This document shows, one piece after another, positions 17,062 to 25,745 of a stretch of DNA of 64,000 nucleotides; the stretch's first letter is position 1; each line of letters starts with the position of its first letter. This DNA comes from an uncultured Fretibacterium sp. (GTDB lineage Bacteria > Synergistota > Synergistia > Synergistales > Aminobacteriaceae), in contig CAMHMH010000001.1 in NCBI GenBank assembly GCA_946186205.1, forward strand, positions 186,001-250,000, read 5' to 3'. The notes under the pieces were generated by a model. That model made no database searches, was not told the origin of the DNA, and was given only the letters and a program-made list of their open reading frames with translations. A program made the translations under genes and the position numbers.

Positions 17062-17658
17062 TTATGCGTTCCGTGCTTCCGATTTGCTTTCCTCGATTAA
17101 GCGTTTCACGTCCTCAAGAGTTATTGACGGCCTGCGGGAGGCGTTCCACTCAAGAAATTTCTGCACCATCGGCAATGCCATTAGTATTCCCAGCATAACA
17201 ATCAGCAAGTACAGAAAGTTTTGCGTGTCTCCTATTCTTGCGTCAACATCTTTTACCCTCTGCGACAATACAGCAACGGAAGCAGTTATGTTACTTATGT
17301 CCTGCCTGAGAGATTTTATTTCCTTGTTCATTTCTTCTCTTATCGCGTTGATTTCTGCTTTTGTTTCCTCGCGCATCTGCTTCATTTCCCCGCGCATTTG
17401 CTTCATGTCTTCTTTGATGCCCTTGATTTCCTCTCTCATTTCCTCGCGCATTTGTTTCATGTCTTCGCGTATCTGTTTCATGTCTTCGCGTATCTGTTTC
17501 ATTTCTCCCATCATGATGTCAAATTTGCTGTTGATACTGTCCATGTGAGCATTGAAGACTTCCTTGCGCACGTAAATTTCTGAGTCTGCTGTCTCTGCTC
17601 CGTAACTAACACCGAACGTAACAAGCACGAACATTACCGTCATCATAAATCTTTTCAT
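17062..17658 (-). CDS. Exported membrane-anchored coiled-coil protein, function unknown
   Basis: A 198-residue protein that starts at 17658, where AGGAG lies just upstream; the longer frame begins before this site. Residues 1-20 form a signal peptide (MKRFMMTVMFVLVTFGVSYG-A). Residues ~45-125 are an uninterrupted heptad coiled coil with exact or near-exact MKQIRED/MKQMRE repeats. Residues ~150-168 are a membrane span (NFLYLLIVMLGILMALPMV), followed by a charged tail. The topology suggests an envelope spacer or tether. The repeats make length variation likely. A TATAAT at 17714-17719 upstream may be its promoter. Confidence 0.75.
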   Translation of the reverse strand: MKRFMMTVMFVLVTFGVSYGAETADSEIYVRKEVFNAHMDSINSKFDIMMGEMKQIREDMKQIREDMKQMREEMREEIKGIKEDMKQMRGEMKQMREETKAEINAIREEMNKEIKSLRQDISNITASVAVLSQRVKDVDARIGDTQNFLYLLIVMLGILMALPMVQKFLEWNASRRPSITLEDVKRLIEESKSEARNA

Positions 17659-17752
17659 GTCCTGTTCTCCTTTCTGAAAATTAACAGCCAAGCCCGCAAT
17701 GAGCCTGACTGTTATTATAGTGATTGCTGCGAAAAAGTTTTAGCGTGATGGT

Positions 17753-20257
17753 TTACTTGTTCTCAGCGTTGAGAGTCTGAGCCGCAATTCTCCCTGACAC
17801 AAAAATTTCTGTGATCGCATTTCCGCCGAGACGATTACCGCCGTGAATGCCCCCGGTAACTTCTCCGGCCGCGTAAAGTCCCGGAATGATTCTTCCTTTC
17901 GGCGTAAGTACGTGCCTTCCTTCGTCAACAACAATTCCGCCCATCGTGTGATGCGTGCTCGGTGCCATGAGTCTTATTGTCATTATCGTGTTGTCGAGGT
18001 CATAAGAGTCAACGTTGTATGAGCCGTCCGGGTTCTTCTGAACATTGCCGACAGGGCGCGAGGCTATAGCTTTTCCGACATCGGGGAACTCTGAGCCAGT
18101 CATCACCGCTTTGTCATATGCGCGTATTGTCTCCTCCACGACTTTCGGATCTGCTTTGACTCCAAGCTCTGCGAACAATGCGGGAAGCTCCGAAATCTTG
18201 CGCCTGTAATAGCGTCCGGGATAATCTCCCGTTTCAGGAAGCTGAGTCGGTGCGGGCATCTTCTGCTCAACGTTGTAGAACTCAAGAAAGACTCCCTTGC
18301 TGCCCTTGTAATCCATTCCGTTTTTGAACTCAGCAAGCGACAATACATCACGTTCAGAACCTTCATCAACGAATCTATGTCCTGTAATCGGTGAGATCCA
18401 GCAGGCATAATTTCCGCCGCCGAACGCTAAATTGCCGTTGTCGATCCACGCAATTGGCATCATCTGTGTGAAGCCCATTCCCGTTGAGGCTGCCCCGGCC
18501 TTTTCGGACATTATGATTCCGTCGCCCTGAAGTGATGAACGGTTCGTTGTCTTTGTCGACATTGTTACGTATTCGGGCGACCAGTAGACATTATCATTCA
18601 CGACTTCTTTCAGGTTTGCCGCAAATCCTCCTGTCGCAACTATTACACCCTTTGCCGCGTATGCTGTTATCTCGGTGCCGTCATATCGTTTTGCCTTAAC
18701 GCCGATGACCCGTCCGCCTTCCTTGATGAGTCCCGTTGCTGTTGTGCGAGTCATGAGCTTGTTCGCGGGATTGGCTTTGTACATGGCCGTCAACGGTGCG
18801 ACAAAGTATGTTCCCCATCGTCCCGGATAACTTTCTTTCGTTCCGTCGCCGTCTGTGTCAACTTCTGCCCCTACAAATTCATTCTCCCTGTACCACAATG
18901 CGCCGATTAATGTCTGCTGTGAGTCCTCGTGGAAAGTTGATCCCATTCCTTCAAGCCATTCTTTGAGACCCTGAGCGCGCTCGATAAACTGTCTCACGAG
19001 ATTCACATCGCCGTAAATCCATGACTTTTTGTCCGCGCTCTGCCTGAGTCCGCCGTAATACGTCTGGAATATATGAAGGTTTAGAGTCGAGAACAACGCG
19101 AGCTGATTCTCAGGAGTCCCCGCGTCAAGTTTAGGCTGCGCCCACGCAAGATATTCGCGGATTTCGTCCTTCAACGCCTTCAAGACCGGCAAATATTCAG
19201 CGTGAACACCGTGCTTTGAGAGCTCTGCGGCATCACCTGCTACATATTCGTGTGTCTCGTAATATTTCGCGTCAAAGGGTGCTTCGTTCCAGTTGAGAAT
19301 CATTTTCAGCTCATTGATACAGCCCGGTACGCTCTTGACTTTGGGATATTCCTGCCCCGTGAAAGCATAAATTCCCGTTGTTGCGTCAGGGTTCTTAGGA
19401 TCCCAAACGAGATAGGGCATGACACTCTGATATTGTCCGCCTGAAACGAGAGTATTGCCGCCTGCCTCCGCATTTTTCTCGATGATGAGAACAGTATTTC
19501 CGTCCTGCGCTGCCTGAGCACCTGCCGCGACTCCTGCTCCCCCCGCGCCGATGATTATCACGTCATACGTATACTTTTCGGGCTTGCCTGGTTTGTGTTC
19601 GACTTTTGCTGACGTGAACTTGTCCATGTTCGTGCATGATGCTTTCTCTGCTGCTGAGTTTACCGCGTTCCGTAATGCCCTCGTTGAGAATGTTGCCCCC
19701 GATACAGCGTCAACACCTGAGCCGTTAGCCTGAATCATTTCGGGAATCATTATCTCGAACGCTATATCGCCGACGTGAGGAGTCTCCGTATGAGTCGTAA
19801 CTTCAAGCTCTGTCATCTTGTCGGCTGTGAATCTTGCGCGGACATGAACAGGCCCGTTATAGCCCATTGCTTCAGCGGTATATTCTCCGGGCGTGAATGA
19901 TACGGGGGCATTGTTGCTTGCTGACTCTCCTCGTGCTTGTGCAAGTGCTTTGTTGACTGCTGAAACGATTCCGTCTCGTGTCATTGTTGCGTTTGAGACA
20001 GCGTCAATTTTTGCCTCGCTTTTTCCGATGAGCTGCCCTTTGTAGTTCTCGAAATTCTGCACACCGAACGGGACTTCTTCCGGCGCGTCAATCTCTACAG
20101 CCGTGATTTTGTCCGCGTCAACAGTAACCTTCACTTTGACGGGCGATCCCTCGCTGTAGCCCTTGCCTTCTCCTTCATACGTGCCGGGGGTAAACGCACC
20201 GTAAGCACACGACGAGAGAAGCATTACACATAGAATAACGCATAGAAATTTTTTCAT
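17753..20257 (-). CDS. Exported FAD flavoprotein with two FMN-binding domains (fumarate/urocanate reductase class)
   Basis: An 834-residue flavoprotein reductase. The signal peptide contains LSSC at 14-17, a possible lipobox, so it may be a lipoprotein of the periplasmic face. Two FMN_bind domains follow. The second has the normal flavinylation motif SGAT (186-189), while the first reads SNAT (88-91). A FAD domain begins at ~231 (DVIIIGAGGAGVAAG, then EKNAEAGGNT) and ends with GLYAAGEVTGGIHGGNRLGG. HHTMGG and the Arg/His-rich C-terminal part match fumarate-reductase-like enzymes, but the FTQxHP-type segment reads FTQMMP. This class passes electrons to unsaturated organic acids in anaerobic respiration; the acceptor here is unknown. 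Confidence 0.85.
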   Translation of the reverse strand: MKKFLCVILCVMLLSSCAYGAFTPGTYEGEGKGYSEGSPVKVKVTVDADKITAVEIDAPEEVPFGVQNFENYKGQLIGKSEAKIDAVSNATMTRDGIVSAVNKALAQARGESASNNAPVSFTPGEYTAEAMGYNGPVHVRARFTADKMTELEVTTHTETPHVGDIAFEIMIPEMIQANGSGVDAVSGATFSTRALRNAVNSAAEKASCTNMDKFTSAKVEHKPGKPEKYTYDVIIIGAGGAGVAAGAQAAQDGNTVLIIEKNAEAGGNTLVSGGQYQSVMPYLVWDPKNPDATTGIYAFTGQEYPKVKSVPGCINELKMILNWNEAPFDAKYYETHEYVAGDAAELSKHGVHAEYLPVLKALKDEIREYLAWAQPKLDAGTPENQLALFSTLNLHIFQTYYGGLRQSADKKSWIYGDVNLVRQFIERAQGLKEWLEGMGSTFHEDSQQTLIGALWYRENEFVGAEVDTDGDGTKESYPGRWGTYFVAPLTAMYKANPANKLMTRTTATGLIKEGGRVIGVKAKRYDGTEITAYAAKGVIVATGGFAANLKEVVNDNVYWSPEYVTMSTKTTNRSSLQGDGIIMSEKAGAASTGMGFTQMMPIAWIDNGNLAFGGGNYACWISPITGHRFVDEGSERDVLSLAEFKNGMDYKGSKGVFLEFYNVEQKMPAPTQLPETGDYPGRYYRRKISELPALFAELGVKADPKVVEETIRAYDKAVMTGSEFPDVGKAIASRPVGNVQKNPDGSYNVDSYDLDNTIMTIRLMAPSTHHTMGGIVVDEGRHVLTPKGRIIPGLYAAGEVTGGIHGGNRLGGNAITEIFVSGRIAAQTLNAENK

Positions 20258-20351
20258 GAGTGAATCCCTCTTTGCATTAAAATTTTTTGGATGTGAGTAA
20301 TAATATCATGGTTTTGTTTTTCGCATATCAGTTACGTTTGTGATGCCCTGA

Positions 20352-20504
20352 AACAGATTCGCCGATTCGCTTTTAGGACTCCTGAGACCGATTCGGCGAT
20401 TCATTTTTGGGACACTAAGAACGTACTTGCAAGCCCAAAGTATTTTTGTTGATTCGCTCTTGAGTCTCTTAGGACTGATTCAGCGATTCATTCTTGGGAC
20501 TCTC
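20352..20504. repeat. Intergenic repeat units of the GACCGAATCGG family (locus B)
   Basis: This is the 429-bp divergent gap between the flavoprotein and the thiamine-diphosphate enzyme. Four degenerate ~33-bp units are recognisable, near 20352, 20385, 20449 (shortened) and 20471. The best, AGACCGATTCGGCGATTCAT followed by TTTTGGGACACT, closely matches unit 2 of locus A (GACCGAATAGGCGAATCAG then TTTTGAGACACT). The rest of the gap is AT-rich. A weak promoter for the right-hand gene may be TTGACG (20581-20586) with TAAATT 17 bp on. Confidence 0.7.
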
Positions 20505-20686
20505 AAAGTGATTTTGACTGCTGAAAATTTGATGCCTCGTTCGGTTTTGAAGACTCAATTTTTGTTCAGTATATCTTTCATTGACGAAACCGCGAATTTA
20601 TATTAAATTATGCCCGTTTCCAGTAAAATAAAATTCACTAGACAATTTCTCATCATCAATCTTATAAAGGGAGGTAATTTTTCCGT

Positions 20687-22537
20687 ATGAGCAAAAAACT
20701 CGTAGCAGATCTCATTGTAGATTACCTTGAACGCCGCGAAGTAAGATATATTTTCGGGCTTTGCGGACATACAGTCATCGGAATGCTCGACGCTCTCAAC
20801 CGCAACGAACAGAAGGGCGGAAAACTGCGCTACATCTCCAACAGGCATGAAGCAGTAGCCTCAACAGCCGCTGACGGTTACGCGAGAGTCACGCACAAAG
20901 CCTCGGTCGTAATGTGCCACTTAGGGCCGGGAATCACGAACGTGCTGACGGGAGTCGCAAACGCCGCTTTCGACTCAATCCCGATGGTTGTATTCGCCGG
21001 AGATGTTCCGAGCTACTATTACGGCAAGCACCCTCATCAGGAAGTCAACATGCACGGCGACGCTACACAGTACAGACTGCTTGAACCGGTGTGCAAACGC
21101 TGCTGGAGAGTCGATGACGCAGAAGCATTACCCGACATTCTCGACAAGGCATTCAGGCTCGCTGAGTCAGGCAGGCCCGGCCCGGTCTTAATCGATATGC
21201 CGATGGACATCTGGAGCCGCGAGATTGAAGAGGATCTTTTCGCCCGCACGTATCAGGACAGCCACATCACAGTGAAGCCCGCGTTAGATCCGTCATGCGC
21301 TAAGGCAATCGCAAAGAGACTCATTGAGGCAAAAGCACCCGTTATCCATGCCGGCGGAGGAATATTACTCGCACAGGCTTCAGCGGAACTTGCAGCACTC
21401 GCAGAATTTCTTGACATTCCCATTTCACGCACACTTATGGGGCAGGGCTGCGTAAGTGATTTGCATCCGTTAATGATAGGCCAGACGGGATTCTGGGGAC
21501 TCGCACATACTCATGAGTTCACGCTTGGAGCTGATGTTATTCTTGCGCTTGGGACTCGTTTTGCTGAGGCTGACTCGTCAAGCTGGTATCAGGGCGTAAC
21601 GTTCGATCCGTCAACAACAAAATTCATGCAGATTGACATTGACCCGACAGAAATCGGCAGAAATTATCCCGTTGAGATCGGAGCAGTAGCAGATCTGAAA
21701 CTCGCACTCGCACAGATTCTTGAAGCCGCAAAAGAAATCAAGCCGGAAGGAATCAAACGCGCCGGACTCCGTGAAAAAATCGCAAAGGCAAAAGCAGACT
21801 TCAAAGCCTCAAACGTAGAAATCTCCAACGACTCACGCTTCCCGATGACCCCGCAGAGAATCCTCAAAGAGCTTAAAGGCGCACTCCCTGAAGACGCGTT
21901 AATCTTTACGGACGTTGGCTGGAACAAAAACGGAGTCGCGCAGCAGTATGACATAACGATTCCCGGCACTGTACATCACTCGTCAGGACTCGCGACAATG
22001 GGATTCGGAGCTTCCGCAGTTCTCGGAGGAAAGAAGGCAGCACCCGATAAGATTTGCGTTGCGTTAATCGGCGACGGCGGGTTCGGAGTCAATCCTACGT
22101 GCATGGCTACGGCTGTTGAAGAAGGAATCGCATGTACATGGCTTGTCATGAACAATATGGCATTCGGGACAATCGCAGGACTTGAGAACGCGAATTATCA
22201 CACTCAGTACGGTACGAAATTCCACACGCCGAACGGTGAAGCATATTCGCCGAACTGGGCAAAAGTCGCAGAGGGTTACGGAGTCGATTCAATCCGCGTA
22301 AATTCTGCTGATGAGCTTGGCCCCACATTGAAGAAAGCTGTCGAGGCGAACAAAGCCGGAAAGCCTTTCCTCGTTGAAGCAATCATGGAGAACATCGCAG
22401 TGCCTACACCCGGCTGCTGGAACATCAACGACATCTACACGCCCGGCGACCTCGTGAAGGAAGGCAAGTTAGTCAAGAAGGACGCGAACGGAAAATACAT
22501 TCCGCCGAGTCACGCAAAATCACACATCACGAAATAA
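20687..22537 (+). CDS. Thiamine-diphosphate-dependent enzyme of the acetolactate synthase/2-oxoacid decarboxylase superfamily
   Basis: A 616-residue enzyme with the three-domain layout of the superfamily. The pyrimidine-binding domain carries the activating Glu55 (SNRHEAVAST) and HLGPGITNVLTG. A central domain follows (PVIHAGGGILLAQASAELA). The C-terminal pyrophosphate domain carries GDGGFGVN...MNNMAFG, the metal-thiamine motif. GGAGG precedes the ATG. The partner 25 bp downstream is a CoA-acylating-type aldehyde dehydrogenase, which suggests decarboxylation of a 2-oxo acid to an aldehyde and then its capture as an acyl-CoA. Acetolactate synthase or a sulfoacetaldehyde-type enzyme are alternatives. 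The substrate is not evident. Confidence 0.8.
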   Translation: MSKKLVADLIVDYLERREVRYIFGLCGHTVIGMLDALNRNEQKGGKLRYISNRHEAVASTAADGYARVTHKASVVMCHLGPGITNVLTGVANAAFDSIPMVVFAGDVPSYYYGKHPHQEVNMHGDATQYRLLEPVCKRCWRVDDAEALPDILDKAFRLAESGRPGPVLIDMPMDIWSREIEEDLFARTYQDSHITVKPALDPSCAKAIAKRLIEAKAPVIHAGGGILLAQASAELAALAEFLDIPISRTLMGQGCVSDLHPLMIGQTGFWGLAHTHEFTLGADVILALGTRFAEADSSSWYQGVTFDPSTTKFMQIDIDPTEIGRNYPVEIGAVADLKLALAQILEAAKEIKPEGIKRAGLREKIAKAKADFKASNVEISNDSRFPMTPQRILKELKGALPEDALIFTDVGWNKNGVAQQYDITIPGTVHHSSGLATMGFGASAVLGGKKAAPDKICVALIGDGGFGVNPTCMATAVEEGIACTWLVMNNMAFGTIAGLENANYHTQYGTKFHTPNGEAYSPNWAKVAEGYGVDSIRVNSADELGPTLKKAVEANKAGKPFLVEAIMENIAVPTPGCWNINDIYTPGDLVKEGKLVKKDANGKYIPPSHAKSHITK

Positions 22538-22562
22538 TTTGAGAGGAGCAAAACTAACCACA

Positions 22563-24044
22563 ATGGCACATCATGAAGTAACACCTGAAGAAATCGCAAT
22601 GCTTGAAGAAATGGTGAAGAAGGCCAAAGCCGCAGCAGAAGTTATCGCGACATATGACCAGGAAAGAGTCGACCGCCTCGCAAGAGCAATCTGCGCCGCG
22701 CTCTACCCGCTCAAAGTCTGGGGACCGATCTGCGATGAAGCTGTTGACGAAACCAGACTCGGCGACAAGGTAACCAAACGCAACAAGCGCAACAAGCTCA
22801 AGCTGATATTGAGAGACTGCCTCAGACAGAAGAGCGTCGGAATCATCGAGGAGATTCCCGAAAAAGGACTCGTGAAGTACGCAAAGCCCGTAGGAGTCAT
22901 CGCTACCCTTGTTCCCACGACAAACCCCTGTGTAACGCCCGCAGGTCAGGCAATTTACGCCGTCAAAGCACGCGACGTTCTCATCTGCTCGCCTCATCCC
23001 AGAGCTAAGAAGGTTACGACAAAGACCGTCAACATCATCCGCGACGTATTAGCCCGTGAAGGTGCGCCCGCTGACATCATTCAGGTAATCGAGGAGCCGA
23101 GCATCACATTGACGCAGGAATTGATGAAGATGGTTGACCTTGTTATAGCTACGGGAGGCCGTCCGATGGTGAGGGCTGCTTACTCGTCAGGAGTACCTGC
23201 TTACGGTTCAGGCGCGGGGAACTCAACAGTAATCGTTGACAACACCGCCAACACGAAAGAGCGCGCATACGAGGCCGCAACGAACACTAGGATCTCGAAA
23301 TGCTCCGACTTTGGTTCAGGCTGTTCATGCGACGGTAACTTAATCGTTCATGAAGATGTCTATGACAACTTTGTCGAAGGACTCGTGAAGGAAGGCGCGT
23401 ATATTCCGACATGGGAACAGGCAGAGGCAATCAAGAAAGTTATGTGGGACGAGACCGGCCACAGACTCCCCGACACGGTAGCGATTTCAGCGCAGGCACT
23501 CGCAAAGGCAGCAGGGTTTGAGATTCCCGCAGACCGAAAATTCATCGCAGTGCCCAACAACGGACAGAAGGAAGGCTTCACCATCCGCAACGCTGACGAC
23601 ATCAAGAAGTGCATCGGCAAGCAGCATTTCTTCAGCACCGAGAAACTTACCACACTGCTGACGCTCTTCAAGTACGGCGGAAAGTTCCAGACCGCTCTCG
23701 ACATTATGCAGGAAATTTTCGACAAGTCCGGCGGCAAGGGTCATTCATGCGGACTCTACTCGTTCGATGACGATCATATTCACCGTCTCGGAATGTGCGC
23801 TCCCGTATCACGCTGCATGATTCGCCAGCCGAACAACCGCGGCAATGCAGGAAGCTCAACAAACGGAATGCCCCCGACAAACTCAATGGGCTGCGGCACA
23901 TGGGGCGGCAACATCGTCAGCGAGAACATCACACTCAAGCACTACATGAATACGACATGGGTAGCGCGTCCGATTCCTGAGGATATGCCCTCACTCAAGG
24001 AGCTTTTCGGCGAGTTCTACCAGGACGGAATGGACGAGGAATAA
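22563..24044 (+). CDS. Aldehyde dehydrogenase, CoA-acylating (EutE/AdhE/SauS-like) class
   Basis: A 493-residue dehydrogenase. GVIATLVPTTNPCVTP matches the start of the NAD site of acylating aldehyde dehydrogenases such as AdhE, EutE and SauS. The catalytic-cysteine region aligns with AdhE ICASEQS but reads GCSCDGN, with Cys254 in the expected position, an extra Cys256, and Asp for the usual Glu. The ATG at 22563 was chosen because the upstream TTG contains the ribosome site GAGAGGAG. It is co-transcribed with the thiamine-diphosphate enzyme and the pair is closed by an imperfect terminator. A soluble cytoplasmic enzyme making an acyl-CoA and NADH is the likely role; the aldehyde is unknown. 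Confidence 0.8.
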   Translation: MAHHEVTPEEIAMLEEMVKKAKAAAEVIATYDQERVDRLARAICAALYPLKVWGPICDEAVDETRLGDKVTKRNKRNKLKLILRDCLRQKSVGIIEEIPEKGLVKYAKPVGVIATLVPTTNPCVTPAGQAIYAVKARDVLICSPHPRAKKVTTKTVNIIRDVLAREGAPADIIQVIEEPSITLTQELMKMVDLVIATGGRPMVRAAYSSGVPAYGSGAGNSTVIVDNTANTKERAYEAATNTRISKCSDFGSGCSCDGNLIVHEDVYDNFVEGLVKEGAYIPTWEQAEAIKKVMWDETGHRLPDTVAISAQALAKAAGFEIPADRKFIAVPNNGQKEGFTIRNADDIKKCIGKQHFFSTEKLTTLLTLFKYGGKFQTALDIMQEIFDKSGGKGHSCGLYSFDDDHIHRLGMCAPVSRCMIRQPNNRGNAGSSTNGMPPTNSMGCGTWGGNIVSENITLKHYMNTTWVARPIPEDMPSLKELFGEFYQDGMDEE

Positions 24045-24045
24045 G

Positions 24046-24116
24046 AGTAGTGATTAGCGGACAGGGGTTAGGGATTAGACTAAACACTATGTACTGACCA
24101 CTGCACACTAGAAAAG
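24046..24116. repeat. Degenerate GTGATTAG-type heptameric repeat, copy 1
   Basis: Just after the dehydrogenase stop the sequence reads TAGTGATTAGCGGACAGGGG, then TTAGGGATTAG and later CTGACCACTGCACACT. The same order of words recurs at 28625-28680 after another gene. The first and last parts are roughly complementary, so a transcript could fold. Confidence 0.55.
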
Positions 24117-24154
24117 ACAGCAGGCTCCGTGTGAAAGCGGGGTCTGTTTTTTTT
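24117..24154 (+). terminator. Terminator after the aldehyde dehydrogenase
   Basis: The imperfect stem ACAG-(CAGG)-CTCCG / CGGGG-T-CTGT is followed by eight T. Confidence 0.55.
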
Positions 24155-24224
24155 CGCGTGTATGATTTATGCTTGTGAAAAAATTGCGGTGAATGTGTGC
24201 AGACGGCGTGAAGATATAAAAATC

Positions 24225-24298
24225 GGAAGGCTTATGCTAAAATACTGCCTGTAGGATTATGTTACAGTACTTCAGCACGGCTATGTTTGCCGCCTTCC
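24225..24298. other. Structured intergenic element bounded by inverted repeats
   Basis: This lies in the 347-bp gap before the lipoprotein gene. Outer arms GGAAGGC (24225-24231) and GCCTTCC (24292-24298) enclose CCTGTAGG (24248-24255), a small palindrome, and an AATACTG...CAGTACTT near-dyad. On the minus strand a TATAAT (24312-24317) lies 13 bp before the element, so it could be the start of a short structured RNA. On the plus strand a 20-codon hydrophobic frame (24259-24321, MLQYFSTAMFAAFLFVFIIT) crosses it. Neither reading is proven. Confidence 0.35.
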
Positions 24299-24391
24299 TG
24301 TTTGTGTTCATTATAACATAGTGAAGGGGGGTTAAGTATGGTCGTGCATATTAATTTGTGATGAAAATTTTCGGCGGGAGTGTGAGATTTT

Positions 24392-25657
24392 ATGCGCTTC
24401 AGGAAAAACGGCTTGTGCAAAATTCTTCTGGTGATATTGTTTCTTGCGTTCATTTCGGGCGGCTGTGGAGGCGGAAGCAGTGGGAGCGGCGGAAACTCTC
24501 AGAGCTATAACGGCAACGGCAACAGCAACGGGAATAACGGCGGGCAGTCAGGGGAAATCAATGGAACGTGGGAGATTGTATCAGGGCACGGGACAATTTC
24601 AGGCGCAGGGCAGACATTCCATCTAACATATGTACCGGGCAAAATTGGCGCAATCGGCGTAGAAGTTTCACCTAATCCTTATGGAGGAACTTATCAGGGG
24701 GCATATTGCGTTACGCTTACAGGGAAGGGACTCGCAGTAGAAAGCACATACAAAGGAACCGGCACAATGATGCTTTACTTTACTATTGATGAGCGTCCGA
24801 ATCAATCTGCCTTGCCAGTGATGTCATTTTCAGGCGGAATAGCTTACGACTACATAGGCGACAACACATATCAGGAGACGGAAAAGACTACAGCAAAATA
24901 TACAGGAGTAACACAGCGGCTTGCAGACTATGAATCAACACTGACGCTTGAAGACTCATCGACTCTCAGATGGACATACCGAACAACAACGGCTAATAAT
25001 ATTCTCTCTGATTTAGCAGCGAATGAACTTGAAGCATGGTATGAAATCGTCCTCAAGAGAGCAGGAAGCACCTACAACCCTGACGACTACACCAACAATA
25101 CCGCCCCCAACACCAACACGAACACAAACACACCCACGACTCCGACTCCCAACACAAACACAAACACTAACACACAATCCGACATACCCCAGCAAATTTC
25201 CGGCTCATGGAAGATCACTTCAGGCAGCGGATTCACTTCGCAGACCATCTCAGGAAGACCCTACGTCTCTCACCTCACGTACTCACCTCAAAGAAACGAC
25301 AAAGCATTTGACATCGACATCACACAGAATGACTCGACGACTTATTACTACGGAGAACACGCCGGGCTTTTCTCTCTGACTCTCACGGGCGATAACATCA
25401 TAAGCAGCGGCGTTAAAGGCTTCGGAGCATTGAGAGTCTATTACTCAGTCGCAGAAGCTCAGGGAAAAGAAACCAGCTTCACTTTCACGGGCGGCAAATC
25501 TTTCAGCTACATCGGCGATGGCACATACAGACTCAGCGTCAGTAATGGGACATCGTATCATGAGCAGACTATTACGCTTGAGAATGAGTCGACAATACGA
25601 TGGAAGTATACAGTTCCTTCTGACGGATGGTATGAGATCGTTTTGACTAAGGAATAA
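24392..25657 (+). CDS. Lipoprotein with two homologous beta-rich modules, function unknown
   Basis: A 421-residue lipoprotein. The signal peptide ends in the lipobox ISGGC (Cys25), followed by a Gly/Ser/Asn-rich spacer. Two related ~155-residue modules follow. Each begins with G-(T/S)-W-(E/K)-I-(V/T)-SG-x-G, contains YIGD(N/G)TY and ends with an LE(D/N)(E/S)ST(L/I)RW...WYEIVL segment. They are joined by a Thr/Pro/Asn linker (~231-270) of NTNTNT repeats. The modules look like small lipocalin-like or streptavidin-like barrels, but the family is not recognised. It is a single gene with its own terminator. Confidence 0.8.
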   Translation: MRFRKNGLCKILLVILFLAFISGGCGGGSSGSGGNSQSYNGNGNSNGNNGGQSGEINGTWEIVSGHGTISGAGQTFHLTYVPGKIGAIGVEVSPNPYGGTYQGAYCVTLTGKGLAVESTYKGTGTMMLYFTIDERPNQSALPVMSFSGGIAYDYIGDNTYQETEKTTAKYTGVTQRLADYESTLTLEDSSTLRWTYRTTTANNILSDLAANELEAWYEIVLKRAGSTYNPDDYTNNTAPNTNTNTNTPTTPTPNTNTNTNTQSDIPQQISGSWKITSGSGFTSQTISGRPYVSHLTYSPQRNDKAFDIDITQNDSTTYYYGEHAGLFSLTLTGDNIISSGVKGFGALRVYYSVAEAQGKETSFTFTGGKSFSYIGDGTYRLSVSNGTSYHEQTITLENESTIRWKYTVPSDGWYEIVLTKE

Positions 25658-25663
25658 ATCACA

Positions 25664-25695
25664 GGGCCTTGCGGAAATCGTGAGGCTCTTTTTTT
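25664..25695 (+). terminator. Terminator after the lipoprotein gene
   Basis: The stem GGGCCT / AGGCTC extends through TGCG/TCGTG-type pairs around a GAAA loop and is followed by seven T. Confidence 0.7.
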
Positions 25696-25745
25696 GTGCG
25701 CTGATATAATTATCGCATTCCAGATTCACAAAGGCAGGTTCAGTC

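Noticed and set aside
17015-17548. Plus-strand frame of 177 codons
   Set aside because: It is the antisense shadow of the coiled-coil gene; its regular SSLIS/CFMSS pattern simply mirrors the heptad repeats.
20687-22537. Naming the thiamine-diphosphate enzyme Xsc or IlvB
   Set aside because: The N-terminal motif (VRYIFGLCGHTVIGML) does not match the Xsc motif as I recall it, and no small regulatory subunit or branched-chain genes are adjacent, so only the superfamily is supported.
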